DNA of 59,824 nt, from contig JAMFSJ010000076.1 of assembly GCA_026225255.1 (NCBI GenBank), positions 1 to 59,824 of the forward strand, given 5' to 3'. Position 1 is the stretch's first letter. Every line of letters begins with the position of its first letter. This stretch comes from Methylacidimicrobium fagopyrum (GTDB lineage: Bacteria > Verrucomicrobiota > Verrucomicrobiia > Limisphaerales > UBA11358). The position numbers were made by a program, and so were the translations under genes. Shown piece after piece: positions 15,744 to 24,937 of the stretch. The notes under the pieces are model-generated. The model searched no databases. It was given only the letters and a program-made list of their open reading frames with translations, and was not told the DNA's origin.

Positions 15744-17078
15744 ATGAACGAAAACGCGCTCATTTCGGTCGTGCTGAAAATACTAGCGGTGCTCTTGCTG
15801 GTGTTGCTGAATGCGTTTTTTGTCGCCGCGGAACTGGCGTTGGTGCGCATTCGCGATTCGCAACTTGCCCCGCTCGCCGCCAAAGGCAACCGCCGCGCGC
15901 AGACGGCCCGGCACATCATCGCGCACATCGATTCCTACATCGGCGCGACGCAGTTCGGCATCACGCTCGTGAGCATGGGTCTCGGCGTCGCGGTCGAACC
16001 TGTGTTCCGCGAATTGCTCAATCCACTCTTTAACTTGGCCGGCATCGCGTCAGAATTATTGAAACATAACATCACGCTCGGCGTCGGCTTTTTCGTGAAC
16101 TGTTTTCTGCTCATCGTCGCGGGCGAACTCGTGCCCAAAGCAATTGCCATCCGTCGCACGCTGTCCACCGCCCTGTGGGTCGCGACCCCGTTAAATTTAT
16201 TTTATCGCCTGTCGTTTCCGTTCATCTGGCTGTTGCATTGGTCGTCGCAAAAAATGGTGCAGCAACTGGGCATCGCCACGGGCGATTCGCAATCCGGCCA
16301 GTCGGAAGATGAATTGCGCATCGTGCTCGCAGCGGCGCAAGGTTCCAGTGATCGTCGCAATTTGATTCTCAACGCATTGGATTTGCGCCATCGCACCGCG
16401 CGCGAAGTCATGCGTCCGCGCAATGAAATCACCGTCTTCAACGCCGCCGCGCCGATCGCCGATTGCATCGCGCTCGCGGAAAAAACGCGTTACTCGCGCT
16501 TTCCCATTTGCGACGACGGTGATCCTGACAAGGCGCGCGGCGTGATTCATATCAAGGATCTTTACGCGCAACGCGACAAGGCGCGCACGGTGGCGGACTT
16601 GTTGCCCGTGGCGCGAAAATTAATTTGCGTGCCGGAAAGTGCGCGGCTGGAAAAACTGTTGCCGCGTTTTCTCGAAAAGAAATTGCACTTCGCGCTGGTC
16701 GTGGATGAATTCGGCGGGACGCTCGGCGTCGTCACTTTAGAAAATGTGATTGAAGCGTTGATCGGCCAGATTCAAGACGAGTTCGATTCGGAAAAATTGG
16801 AGCTGACGCACATCGGAGAAAATGTGTGGGAAGCCGCGGGAACATTGCCGTTGCACGAGTTGGAAAAAATTATCGGCCTCGTGCCGCACGAAGAAAATGT
16901 GGCGACGGTCAGCGGTTGGGTGACGCAAAATTTTGGCGGTTTTCCGAAGGCCGGCGACACGTTTATCGCTAATGCGTTCGACCTGCGCGTCGAAGAAATG
17001 GACGGCCCGCGCGTGGCGCGTTTAAAGATCAGCCAGCGCGTGGCCGCCGAAGCGCACGCGTCGGAAATAACTTCTTAA
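15744..17078 (+). CDS. CNNM-domain and CBS-domain membrane protein (HlyC/CorC family)
   Basis: A 444-residue protein from ATG 15744. The N-terminal CNNM membrane domain (about 1-190) has VLLNAFFVAAELALVRIRDSQL and helices near 10-30, 60-80, 105-130 and 140-160. Two CBS repeats follow (about 205-330, VMRPRNEITVF, VVDEFGGTLGVVTLENV), and a C-terminal CorC/HlyC domain ends the protein (about 360-440, GWVTQNFGGFPKAGDTF). The family includes magnesium or cobalt efflux proteins. The neighbours do not narrow the role. Confidence 0.88.
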   Translation: MNENALISVVLKILAVLLLVLLNAFFVAAELALVRIRDSQLAPLAAKGNRRAQTARHIIAHIDSYIGATQFGITLVSMGLGVAVEPVFRELLNPLFNLAGIASELLKHNITLGVGFFVNCFLLIVAGELVPKAIAIRRTLSTALWVATPLNLFYRLSFPFIWLLHWSSQKMVQQLGIATGDSQSGQSEDELRIVLAAAQGSSDRRNLILNALDLRHRTAREVMRPRNEITVFNAAAPIADCIALAEKTRYSRFPICDDGDPDKARGVIHIKDLYAQRDKARTVADLLPVARKLICVPESARLEKLLPRFLEKKLHFALVVDEFGGTLGVVTLENVIEALIGQIQDEFDSEKLELTHIGENVWEAAGTLPLHELEKIIGLVPHEENVATVSGWVTQNFGGFPKAGDTFIANAFDLRVEEMDGPRVARLKISQRVAAEAHASEITS

Positions 17079-17169
17079 CTCAGAAACGGGAGCCAAGGCG
17101 GAGCTGCTTGGGGCTTAATGTTCCGTGCTTTTATTTGCCAAGTGCTTGCAAAAAAAACAACATGACGGC

Positions 17170-18606
17170 GTGAGTCAATTTCTCCAGCGCGCCGAAAGTG
17201 AAATCCACCAGCGTGGATTATTTTCACGCGGCCAAAAAATTCTCGTCGCTGTTTCCGGCGGCGTGGATTCAATGGTTCTGTTGCACACGCTCCATTTGTG
17301 CGCCCCCAAAAATCGTTGGAAAATTTCGGTCGCCCATTTCAATCATCAACTGCGCGGGCGCGCCAGCATTGCCGATGAAAAACTCGTCCAACAAGTCGCG
17401 CAGAAATTAAAATTGCCGTTCTGCGTCGATCGCGCGGATGTTAAAAAGTTTGCTGCGCAGGCGAAGATTTCCATCGAGATGGCCGCGCGTCAATTGCGTC
17501 ATGAATTCTTTGCCCGCGTCGCGCGTGAACAAAAATTTTCAAGCGTCGCGCTCGCGCAGCACGCCGACGATCAAGTGGAACTCTTTTTTCTGCGCTTGCT
17601 GCGGGGCACCAGCGGCGAAGGTTTGGCGGGCATGAAATGGCGTTCAGCATCATCCGCCGATAAAAAAATCTCGCTCATCCGTCCGTTATTGGGCTTTTCC
17701 AAAGCGGAAGTTTTGGAATTTGCCGCGACGGAAAAAGTCCGATTCCGCGACGACGCGACCAATTTCTCCAACGATTTTCTCCGTAACCGGATCCGCAACG
17801 AATTATTACCGTTGCTCACAAAAAACTACCAGCCCGGTTTGACGAAGGCCGTTTTGCGGCTGATGGAAATCACCGGCGCGGAATCGGAATTTGTCAGCGC
17901 CGTAGCCCGGGCGTCCCGCCCGTGGGTTTCAAATAACAAGGGAGGTGCGAAATTAGAAACTCACGGGCGGGAAGCCCGGGCCACGGCGACTTTTGATAAA
18001 CTGTCGGTTGCGGTTCAGCGAAAAGTTTTGCAGCAACAATTTGTTGAAGCGGGCATTGTCACGGATTTCGAATTGGTGGAACAATTGCGTGCATCTCCGG
18101 AAAAATTTGTGAGCGTCAGCTTGGAGTTTTCCGTGGCGCGCGATGTCGCGGGTAAGATTTCGGGGCGACGACAATCGGTGGTGGAAAAATTTAGGGACGA
18201 CGAACTTAAAGTCTCGGGCAGGGCAGGGCGGGTGGAATTTGGCGGTCGAAAATTTGATTGGGCTTTTAAAAAATACGGCGGCGCGCGCGTCAGCCAACAG
18301 CCGCGAACGGAATTTTTTGACGCTGATAAAATCGGCGGGGAAATTATTTTGCGATATTGGCGCGCAGGCGACCGATTTCAGCCAATTGGCTTACGTTCGG
18401 CGGCAAAATTGCAGGATTTATTCGTTAACGCCAAGGTTCCGGCGACCGAAAGGCGCCGTTTAGGTTTGGCCACCACGGCTGCGGGCGAGATTTTTTGGGT
18501 GGAAGGCTTGCGGATTGGTGAACGGTTCAAGCTGACGCCGGAAACGAAGCGGCAATTGGTTTGGCGATTTGAAAAAGGACCGATGGGACTCATTGGACTG
18601 GGGTGA
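17170..18606 (+). CDS. tilS: tRNA(Ile)-lysidine synthase, carrying an in-frame repeat insertion
   Basis: A 478-residue protein from GTG 17170 (another GTG lies at 17125). TilS adds lysine to C34 of tRNA-Ile(CAU) so that it reads AUA. The PP-loop ATPase motif SGGVDSMVLLH is at about residue 29, followed by HFNHQLRGRAS, AQHADDQVELFFLRLLRGT and RNRIRNELLPLL. After residue about 243 the reading frame crosses an 83-bp palindromic element (17902-17984) that encodes roughly 28 residues (ARASRPW...THGREARAT) absent from typical TilS proteins. The frame then resumes into the C-terminal domain. The protein is predicted to stay functional because the insert falls after the catalytic N-terminal domain. 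Confidence 0.9.
   Translation: MSQFLQRAESEIHQRGLFSRGQKILVAVSGGVDSMVLLHTLHLCAPKNRWKISVAHFNHQLRGRASIADEKLVQQVAQKLKLPFCVDRADVKKFAAQAKISIEMAARQLRHEFFARVAREQKFSSVALAQHADDQVELFFLRLLRGTSGEGLAGMKWRSASSADKKISLIRPLLGFSKAEVLEFAATEKVRFRDDATNFSNDFLRNRIRNELLPLLTKNYQPGLTKAVLRLMEITGAESEFVSAVARASRPWVSNNKGGAKLETHGREARATATFDKLSVAVQRKVLQQQFVEAGIVTDFELVEQLRASPEKFVSVSLEFSVARDVAGKISGRRQSVVEKFRDDELKVSGRAGRVEFGGRKFDWAFKKYGGARVSQQPRTEFFDADKIGGEIILRYWRAGDRFQPIGLRSAAKLQDLFVNAKVPATERRRLGLATTAAGEIFWVEGLRIGERFKLTPETKRQLVWRFEKGPMGLIGLG
17902..17984. repeat. 83-bp palindromic repeat inside tilS
   Basis: Two 29-nt arms (17902-17930 and 17956-17984) are inverted copies differing at three positions, separated by a 25-nt loop. 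Both arms carry the GCCCGGGC / GTCCCGCCCGTG motif. A truncated relative of one arm appears at about 11265-11300, upstream of the DCC-MBOAT gene. It is read in frame as ARASRPW and GREARAT, so the hairpin is translated. Confidence 0.92.
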
Positions 18607-18721
18607 CTTCTAACCCCAGACCCCGGATCCGAGCCGCCCGACCCTCGCCTCCCCAAATTTACCGCTTAATTCGCTTTACAGCCGATTCCTAAATTATTAT
18701 CTTCTCCCACTCATTTAACTT

Positions 18722-18979
18722 ATGGAAGCGAAGACAAAGACGATTGAATCATTTAAGACGCACGCGAAAGACACCGGTTCTGCCGACGTGCAAATCGCGC
18801 TACTCACCGAGCGCATCAACCATTTGACCGGTCATTTGCAAGGTAATAACAAAGATCACAGCTCGCGTCGCGGGTTGTTGATGATGGTCAGCCAACGCCG
18901 TCGTTTGCTGGATTACCTGCATAATACCGACCTGACCCGTTATCAAACGGTCACCAAGAAGCTTAAGCTGCGCAAATAA
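18722..18979 (+). CDS. rpsO: 30S ribosomal protein S15
   Basis: An 85-residue protein that binds the 16S rRNA central domain. The conserved core [21 protein letters not shown] and [23 protein letters not shown] is complete. It is about four residues shorter than the common 89. It precedes pnp, as in many bacteria, with a 199-bp leader between them that contains several hairpins. Confidence 0.97.
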   Translation: MEAKTKTIESFKTHAKDTGSADVQIALLTERINHLTGHLQGNNKDHSSRRGLLMMVSQRRRLLDYLHNTDLTRYQTVTKKLKLRK

Positions 18980-18989
18980 TTTTATTACG

Positions 18990-19152
18990 GAAGGCGCGGC
19001 TTTTTTATTTTCACGCAAGCCCGCCTTCTGTTTCTGGATTTGGCCGCCTTTACGCGAGCGGGTGAATCCACCAACCTAATTCGCGTAAAAAATTCCGTCC
19101 GCCTCCAGGGAAATTTCAATCAGCTTCGACTAGTTCGCGGTTGATTGAAGTT
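18990..19152 (+). promoter_or_regulatory. Structured rpsO-pnp leader with three hairpins
   Basis: Three inverted repeats lie before pnp. The first is 18990-19002 with 19017-19028 (GAAGGCGCGGCTT / AAGCCCGCCTTC, one mismatch). The second is 19049-19057 with 19081-19089 (perfect TTTACGCGA / TCGCGTAAA). The third is 19110-19120 with 19142-19152 (AATTTCAATCA / TGATTGAAGTT), extendable through CCGCC / GGCGG. In E. coli this spacer is cut by RNase III for pnp autoregulation; a similar role here is inferred. Confidence 0.6.
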
Positions 19153-19178
19153 CCTCGGGTGGCGGCGGGCTAGTTAAT

Positions 19179-21335
19179 ATGCCAGAAAAAATTACCGCCC
19201 AACTCGGCGACAAACAAATCATTATCGAAACCGGCAAGTTGGCCAAGCAGGCTGACGGTGCCGTGACGGTGCAACTCGGTGAAACCATCGTGCTCGTGGC
19301 CGCCGTCGCCGCGACGAAAGCCAAAGATGGCCAAGACTTTTTTCCGTTGACCGTGGATTACCGCGAAAAAGCGGCCGCCGCCGGAAAGTTCCCCGGCGGT
19401 TACTTCAAGCGCGAAGGCCGTCCGACCGAAAAAGAAATTCTCACCTGCCGCCTCACCGATCGTCCGATTCGCCCGTTGTTCCCCAAAGGTTGGTATAACG
19501 AAGTCCAAGTCCAGACTGTGCTGTTGAGCGCGGATGGCGAAAACGATCCCGATATTTTGAGCATCATTGGCGCGAGCGCGTCGTTGATGGTCAGCGATAT
19601 TCCGTGGGCCGGACCGCTCGGCGCGGTGCGCGTCGGTCGCGTTGACGGGAAATTTATTGCGAACCCCACGCACGCTGAACAAGCGGAGAGCGATCTCGAT
19701 CTCGTCTATGTCGGCAACGAAAAAGACATCGTGATGTATGAAGGCGCGGCGAAAGAAATCACCGAAGCCGACTTCAATGCCGCGTTGGTATACGCGCAGG
19801 CAGCTATCCAGCCGTTGATCACCGCCCAAAAAGAATTGGTCGCGAAAGTTGGCAAAAAGAAACGTGAAATCACGTTGAAAATTGTCCCGGACGAAATTTT
19901 GGCCCTCGCCAAAAAGCTAGCGGGTGACCGTTTTGTGCCCGCGTTGTTGACGCCCGGCAAGCTCGCCCGCGAAGGCGCTTGCAATGCGATCAAAAACGAA
20001 GTCGGCGAAAAGCTCGTCGCGCAATTTGGCGCGGAAAAAGTCACGCCGTTCGTCATCAACGACGCATTTTATTATATCCAAAAAGAAGCCGTCCGCAGTT
20101 TGATCTTGGACAGCGGCAAACGTTTGGACGGTCGTAATTTTGAACAAGTCCGTTCGATCACCAGTGAAATCGGGGTGTTGCCGCGCTCCCACGGTTCCGC
20201 GATTTTCGCGCGTGGCGAAACGCAGTCACTCACGTTGGCGACGCTCGGCACGGGCGACGACACTCAGGAATTTGATTCTTACACCGGCGGGGCGACGGAG
20301 AAGAAATTCTTGTTGCATTATAACTTCCCGAATTTCTCCGTCGGCGAAACTGGCCGTATCAGCGGTCCCGGTCGTCGCGAAATCGGTCACGGTGCTTTGG
20401 CTGAACGCAGCATCGCGCCGATGATTCCGACGCAGAATTATCCTTACACCATCCGCGTGGTCAGCGAAATCATGGAATCGAACGGTTCCACCTCGATGGC
20501 TTCCGTTTGCGGCGGCACGTTGGCCTTGATGGATGCGGGCGTTCCGTTGATCCGTCCGGTCGCTGGTATCAGCGTCGGTATCTGCACCGAAGGCGAAGGC
20601 AGCAACATTTCCAAATACAAATTGCTCACCGACATCATCGGCTGGGAAGATGCGTATTGCGACATGGATTGCAAAATCGCCGGCACGGAAAAAGGCATTA
20701 CCGGTTTCCAACTCGATCTCAAATTGAAAGGTCTGCCGCACGCCATCATGGTGGAAACGGTGGAAAAAGCGCGCATCGCCCGCTTGCACATCTTGGCGGA
20801 AATGGCCAAGACGATTTCCACTCCGCGCACGGAATTGAGCAAATATGCTCCGCGCATTGAGATCGTGAAGATCAATCCGGAAAAGATCGGTGCCTTGATC
20901 GGACCGGGCGGCAAGAATATCAAGAAGCTCGTCGAAGAATCCGGTTGCGAAATCGACATCCAAGACGACGGCACGGTCAACATCTTCTCCGTTTCGGCGG
21001 AAGGCATGAAGATCGCCAAGGACGCGATTGTCGGCATGAGCGCCGAAGCTGAAATCGGCAAAATCTATCGTGGCAAAGTGGTCACGGTGAAAGAATTCGG
21101 CGCGTTCGTCGAATTTCTTCCCGGAAAAGACGGCTTGGTCCACATCAGCGAGCTCGCAAACTTCCGCGTGAAAAACACGGAAGACATCGTGAAAGTCGGC
21201 GACGACATCACGGTGAAGTGCCTCGGCGTGGATGAAAAAGGCCGCGTCCGTCTCTCGCGCAAAGCCGCGATGGAAGATCGCGACAAGCAGGAAGCCGCCG
21301 CCGCCGAACCGGCTGCCCCGGCCGCTCAAGCGTAA
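19179..21335 (+). CDS. pnp: Polyribonucleotide nucleotidyltransferase (PNPase)
   Basis: A 718-residue 3'-5' phosphorolytic exoribonuclease, the trimeric core of RNA decay. It has two RNase PH domains (about 1-225 and 300-540, with [47 protein letters not shown] and [14 protein letters not shown]). A KH domain follows (about 560-620, [15 protein letters not shown]), then an S1 domain (about 625-700, [20 protein letters not shown]). An Ala-rich tail ends the protein. Length and domain order are standard. A terminator follows. Confidence 0.98.
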   Translation: MPEKITAQLGDKQIIIETGKLAKQADGAVTVQLGETIVLVAAVAATKAKDGQDFFPLTVDYREKAAAAGKFPGGYFKREGRPTEKEILTCRLTDRPIRPLFPKGWYNEVQVQTVLLSADGENDPDILSIIGASASLMVSDIPWAGPLGAVRVGRVDGKFIANPTHAEQAESDLDLVYVGNEKDIVMYEGAAKEITEADFNAALVYAQAAIQPLITAQKELVAKVGKKKREITLKIVPDEILALAKKLAGDRFVPALLTPGKLAREGACNAIKNEVGEKLVAQFGAEKVTPFVINDAFYYIQKEAVRSLILDSGKRLDGRNFEQVRSITSEIGVLPRSHGSAIFARGETQSLTLATLGTGDDTQEFDSYTGGATEKKFLLHYNFPNFSVGETGRISGPGRREIGHGALAERSIAPMIPTQNYPYTIRVVSEIMESNGSTSMASVCGGTLALMDAGVPLIRPVAGISVGICTEGEGSNISKYKLLTDIIGWEDAYCDMDCKIAGTEKGITGFQLDLKLKGLPHAIMVETVEKARIARLHILAEMAKTISTPRTELSKYAPRIEIVKINPEKIGALIGPGGKNIKKLVEESGCEIDIQDDGTVNIFSVSAEGMKIAKDAIVGMSAEAEIGKIYRGKVVTVKEFGAFVEFLPGKDGLVHISELANFRVKNTEDIVKVGDDITVKCLGVDEKGRVRLSRKAAMEDRDKQEAAAAEPAAPAAQA

Positions 21336-21354
21336 TTCTGTAAAAATAATTCAA

Positions 21355-21391
21355 GGCGCGAAGGATAAAACCTTCGCGCCTTTTTTATTTT
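21355..21391 (+). terminator. Intrinsic terminator after pnp
   Basis: A perfect 10-bp stem GGCGCGAAGG / CCTTCGCGCC with a 6-nt ATAAAA loop and a T-rich tail, 20 bases after the pnp stop. Confidence 0.93.
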
Positions 21392-21394
21392 CTA

Positions 21395-21620
21395 AATTGG
21401 AGCGCGGACAGTCGTCCGCGAGTTGAAGGGAAAAACTCCAAACCCCAAACTTCAATCCGACCCGCAACGGAGCGCCGAGCATTGCTCGGCTCCGTGATTG
21501 CCGTTGCCGAGCAATCCGCCTCGTCCTCTCCCCGATTTTTTTTAAAATAAGTTCGTGGACGAGGACGAGAACGTGGGCAAGGACGAAGATTTAAGAAATG
21601 ATTTAACGCAAAGCTGCACA
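21395..21620. repeat. Repeat-rich spacer between pnp and the polyprenyl synthase
   Basis: This gap contains GCGGAC-AGTC-GTCCGC (21405-21420), a palindrome related to the 10573 element (21468-21494, GGAGCgccGAGC / GCTCGGCTCC), a GACGAGGACGAGAAC-type tract (about 21557-21585) and a 20-nt match, AGAAATGATTTAACGCAAAG, to the end of the rpoC region (164-183). I see no gene in it. Confidence 0.6.
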
Positions 21621-21665
21621 AGGGGTTTGACTACGTTGCTCGGCAAAAGTAAATTCATTGGTGAA

Positions 21666-22715
21666 ATGCTGGCTGCTGAATCAAAAGTGGTGACTTCGGG
21701 TTTGACCGATTCGCCAAATGTTGACCCCGCTCGTTCCTGGAAAAAAATTGTGGAACCGGTGGAACCTTTTCTCCATGCGGTGACGCAACAACTCGTGCGT
21801 CAGGCGCGTGATTTCGATCCGCAAATCGTGCCTTACGCGGAACACGCGCTGAACAACGGTGGCAAACATTTGCGCCCCACGCTCGTCGCGCTGGCCGCCG
21901 GATGTTTTGGCCAGCCCAATGAATCGCACGTCAAAGCGGCGGTCATCATTGAGATGGTGCACCTCGCCACGCTCGTTCACGACGATGTCATGGACGAAGC
22001 GGAGATCCGTCGCGGCAGCCCGACGGTGGCGGCGAAATGGGGGAATGAAATCGCGGTATTGTTTGGCGATTGTCTGTTCGCGCAGGCGTTGAAACTGGCT
22101 TCCAGTTATCCGACGCCGGAAGTTTGCCGCGCCGTGGCGTTGGCGACGAACACGGTTTGTTCCGGTGAAATTTTGCAGACGCAGCAACGCCGGAAATTTA
22201 TCGCGGCGCAACGGGATTATTTTCGCGTCATCGAAATGAAGACGGGCGAATTATTCACGCTCTCGTGCGATCTCGCGGCGTTTTTGAGCGAAGCCACGCC
22301 GGAACAACGCGCCGCCTTGTGTGAATTCGGCGCGTCCGTCGGCATCGCGTATCAGGTTTACGATGATTGCGTGGACTTGTTCGGCACGGAAGCGAACGCT
22401 GGTAAATCGCTCGGCACGGATTTGGCGAAAGGTAAATTGACCTGGCCGCTGCTGCTCGCGTGGGAACGCGCCGATGCCATCGAACGCGATGCGTTGGAAA
22501 GCATGATTCAAAACTGGCAGCCGGAATATTTTCCGAAAGTGAACGCGTTGCTCGCAAAATACGAGACGTTCGCGCCGACCGTCGAGGTGATTGAACGTTA
22601 TCTGGAACAAGCCCGTCAGGCGTTGAATGTGTTGCCGCCGTCAGCCGGTCGCACCGGTTTACTGGGATTAACTGATTTTCTTGCGCAACAAACGGCGGTT
22701 TTGGTGGTTCAATGA
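21666..22715 (+). CDS. Polyprenyl diphosphate synthase
   Basis: A 349-residue trans-isoprenyl diphosphate synthase (ATG 21666; in-frame starts further upstream exist). The first Asp-rich motif is HDDVMDEAEIRRG, with M-V-H-L-A-T-L preceding it, a small residue five before the motif as in long-chain (C40-C50) enzymes. The second motif is YDDCVDLFGT, followed by GKSLGTDLAKGK. NNGGKHLRPTLV is the substrate-binding loop. The product is probably the side chain of a quinone or a similar lipid; the exact chain length is not determined. Its stop overlaps the start of an ECF sigma gene (ATGA). Confidence 0.9.
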   Translation: MLAAESKVVTSGLTDSPNVDPARSWKKIVEPVEPFLHAVTQQLVRQARDFDPQIVPYAEHALNNGGKHLRPTLVALAAGCFGQPNESHVKAAVIIEMVHLATLVHDDVMDEAEIRRGSPTVAAKWGNEIAVLFGDCLFAQALKLASSYPTPEVCRAVALATNTVCSGEILQTQQRRKFIAAQRDYFRVIEMKTGELFTLSCDLAAFLSEATPEQRAALCEFGASVGIAYQVYDDCVDLFGTEANAGKSLGTDLAKGKLTWPLLLAWERADAIERDALESMIQNWQPEYFPKVNALLAKYETFAPTVEVIERYLEQARQALNVLPPSAGRTGLLGLTDFLAQQTAVLVVQ

Positions 22716-23344
22716 GCATGCTGATTATGTCTGAACCCGTCACCATGACCGACGACAACGAGCCCGTCGAAGAACACGAGAGCGAATTGGTTCAACGTTC
22801 GCGCAATGGCGATTTGACGGCTTATGACGAGTTGGTGAAGCGTTATCAGCAGCGCATTTACGCGACGATCTATCACATGACCTCGAATCACGAGGATGCG
22901 AACGATCTCGCGCAGGATTCGTTTATCAAAGCGTTTTCCGCGCTCAAATCGTTCAAAGGCGGTTCCACTTTTTACACGTGGCTCTACCGGATTGCGGTCA
23001 ATAAAACGATCAATTTCCTGAAACAGCGCAAGAATAAGCATCATTTAAGCCTGAACGATTTGGATTTCAACGCCGAGAATGATCCTGATTTAGTGGCCTT
23101 GATTTCTCATAAAACGCCGCAGCGCGACGCGGGTTTATCAGAATTACAAAAAAAATTGAACGAGGCGTTACTAAAGCTGTCTGAACCACATAGAATGGTG
23201 GTAGTTTTACACGACGTGCAAGGACAGTCGCACGACGAAATAGCAGAAATCATGGGTTGCAATATTGGAACAGTTCGGTCGCGTTTGTTTTACGCACGCC
23301 AACAATTGCAGGGGTATTTAAACGAATACATCAAGGCAGCATGA
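22712..23344 (+). CDS. ECF RNA polymerase sigma factor (sigma-70 family)
   Basis: A 210-residue sigma factor with region 2 (about 40-110, YDELVKRYQQRIYATIYHMT, NDLAQDSFIKAFSALKSF, STFYTWLYRIAVNKTINFL) and region 4 (about 150-205, LLKLSEPHRMVVVLHDVQG, HDEIAEIMGCNIGTVRSRLF). Regions 3 and 1.1 are absent, as expected for ECF. ATGA overlap with the polyprenyl synthase and with the next gene shows that the three are one operon. The regulon is unknown. Confidence 0.93.
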   Translation: MSMLIMSEPVTMTDDNEPVEEHESELVQRSRNGDLTAYDELVKRYQQRIYATIYHMTSNHEDANDLAQDSFIKAFSALKSFKGGSTFYTWLYRIAVNKTINFLKQRKNKHHLSLNDLDFNAENDPDLVALISHKTPQRDAGLSELQKKLNEALLKLSEPHRMVVVLHDVQGQSHDEIAEIMGCNIGTVRSRLFYARQQLQGYLNEYIKAA

Positions 23345-23835
23345 ACGATAACGAACAAAATTTTGAAGAACTGAAACACTTGCTGAAGCTTAAACGGCAC
23401 GAGATTCCGCCGCCGGGTTATTTTCACAACTTTTCTGGCAATGTCATCGCCGGCATTCGTGCCGAACGCGAACTCGGTTCACGGACGCCGCAACTTTCTG
23501 AAATGTCGTGGCTGGCGCGATTCTTCCGAATTTTTGAAACGCGCCCCGGTTTGGTCGGCGGTTTTGCGACGAGCTTGGTGCTGGTGCTGGTCGGTGGGGT
23601 GGTGCTGACGGATCATTCCGATTCCGATTCGTCCAATATTATGCTGCCGGGTTCCTTTGGAGGTTCAGCGCCGTCGGCTGCCACGCAGCCCAATTATGCG
23701 CGGGTTGATAATTCCGCTTCATCCAGTGGTATCACCATCAGCACAAATCCCGCGACGAGTCTGCAACCGATGTCGTCGCTGTTTGGTCAGGCTAATCCGC
23801 TGTTCCAATCCGCGAACTTTGCGCCCGCCCAGTAA
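23341..23835 (+). CDS. Putative anti-sigma factor (membrane-anchored)
   Basis: A 164-residue protein from the ATG in an ATGA overlap. The cytoplasmic N-terminus (NFEELKHLLKLKRHEIPPPG) resembles zinc-less anti-sigma domains. A single transmembrane helix lies at about residues 76-95 (LVGGFATSLVLVLVGGVVL). The C-terminal half is Ser-, Ala- and Asn-rich and low in complexity, and probably extracytoplasmic. Co-transcription with an ECF sigma gene supports the assignment; no HxxxCxxC motif is seen. A terminator follows. Confidence 0.72.
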   Translation: MNDNEQNFEELKHLLKLKRHEIPPPGYFHNFSGNVIAGIRAERELGSRTPQLSEMSWLARFFRIFETRPGLVGGFATSLVLVLVGGVVLTDHSDSDSSNIMLPGSFGGSAPSAATQPNYARVDNSASSSGITISTNPATSLQPMSSLFGQANPLFQSANFAPAQ

Positions 23836-23860
23836 GCGAAACAAATTTAATCGAAGCTAA

Positions 23861-23894
23861 GGCGGAGCCACTGGCTCCGCCTTATTCTTTTTTT
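23861..23894 (+). terminator. Intrinsic terminator after the ECF operon
   Basis: A 9-bp stem GGCGGAGCC / GGCTCCGCC with a 3-nt ACT loop, followed by TTATTCTTTTTTT. It shares its stem sequence with other terminators in the window. Confidence 0.9.
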
Positions 23895-24054
23895 GGAGGC
23901 AACGAAAGTTCTCCATTCGCTCCGTTAGCTTCTATAAAATTCCGTTTGAAATGAGCAATCCGTCGCTTTGCCCGATCATTGATAAAAAGGTTTGGCGTAA
24001 AAATCTTTCACTTTTCGCGGTGTGCGCTTGAAACCCCACCGCGATTTTCATCTA

Positions 24055-24840
24055 ATGCTGCCAGTGCCAACTCACGTCATTGCAGTCGCCAACCAAAAGG
24101 GCGGCGTCGGAAAAACCACCACCGCCGTCAATCTCGCCGCCTGCCTCGCAGCGTCCGGCCAGCGCGTTCTGCTATTCGATCTCGACGCGCAGGCGAACGC
24201 CACCAGCGGCGTTGGCTTGGAAAAAATCGAAGGCGCGAGTGCGTATCGCGTTTTGCTGGGTGAAGGGAATTTGCTCGAAAAGATCAAGCCCACCGCGTTC
24301 GAGCGTCTGGAAATGATTCCGAGCGAAATGGACATGTGCGCTGTGGATCTCGAACTCGCGAGTCAGGAAAATTATCTGCAACGCCTGACGCAAACGCTCC
24401 AGCCGGTGCTGGACAGCGGACGTTTTGACGTGGTGCTGATTGATTGTCCGCCGTCAACGAGTTTGCTCACCTTGAATATTTTCATGGCGTGCGACAAAAT
24501 TCTGGTGCCGCTGCAATGCGAATATTTTTCGCTCGAAGGTGTTTCGTCGCTCACGCGCATGTTCGGCCAGTTGCGCGATAGCGGACAAAATCCGCGTCTG
24601 GAAATATTCGGCATCGTGATGACCATGTTCGATGGCCGCACGAAATTATCGAACGAAGTGGTGGCTGAAGTTCGCAACCTGCTCGGCGCGAAAGTGTTTG
24701 AAACCGTGATTCCGCGCACCACGCGTCTGGCCGAAGCGCCGAGTTTTGGCCAGCCGATCATCCATTACGACAAATACAGTTCCGGTGCCGCCGCGTATGA
24801 AATGCTCGCGCAGGAAGTGTTGGCGCGGTTGCAAACCTGA
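24055..24840 (+). CDS. parA: ParA-family chromosome-partitioning ATPase
   Basis: A 261-residue P-loop ATPase from ATG 24055. Deviant Walker A KGGVGKTTTAVNLAACL is at residues about 14-31; FDLDAQANATSGVG, DVVLIDCPPSTSLLTLN (Walker B) and NEVVAEVRNLLGAKVF follow. This is the Soj/ParA layout without an N-terminal DNA-binding extension, typical of chromosomal ParA. parB lies about 15 kb upstream on the opposite strand rather than next door. Confidence 0.93.
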   Translation: MLPVPTHVIAVANQKGGVGKTTTAVNLAACLAASGQRVLLFDLDAQANATSGVGLEKIEGASAYRVLLGEGNLLEKIKPTAFERLEMIPSEMDMCAVDLELASQENYLQRLTQTLQPVLDSGRFDVVLIDCPPSTSLLTLNIFMACDKILVPLQCEYFSLEGVSSLTRMFGQLRDSGQNPRLEIFGIVMTMFDGRTKLSNEVVAEVRNLLGAKVFETVIPRTTRLAEAPSFGQPIIHYDKYSSGAAAYEMLAQEVLARLQT

Positions 24841-24937
24841 CTCGCGGGGCTTTTGTGTCGTTATTTACGCTCCTCCCCCAATTTGAGAGGTTGCCGCCAT
24901 TTTGAAAATCTCATAAATTCACCGCACATTTATTTTT

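Noticed and set aside
20226..21329. A 367-residue minus-strand open frame inside pnp
   Set aside because: It mirrors the pnp coding sequence and has no start signal or recognisable domain; frame bias explains it.
8374..24840. A canonical parS site near parB or parA
   Set aside because: I looked for TGTTNCACGTGNAACA-like palindromes around CACGTG occurrences; none matches beyond the core.
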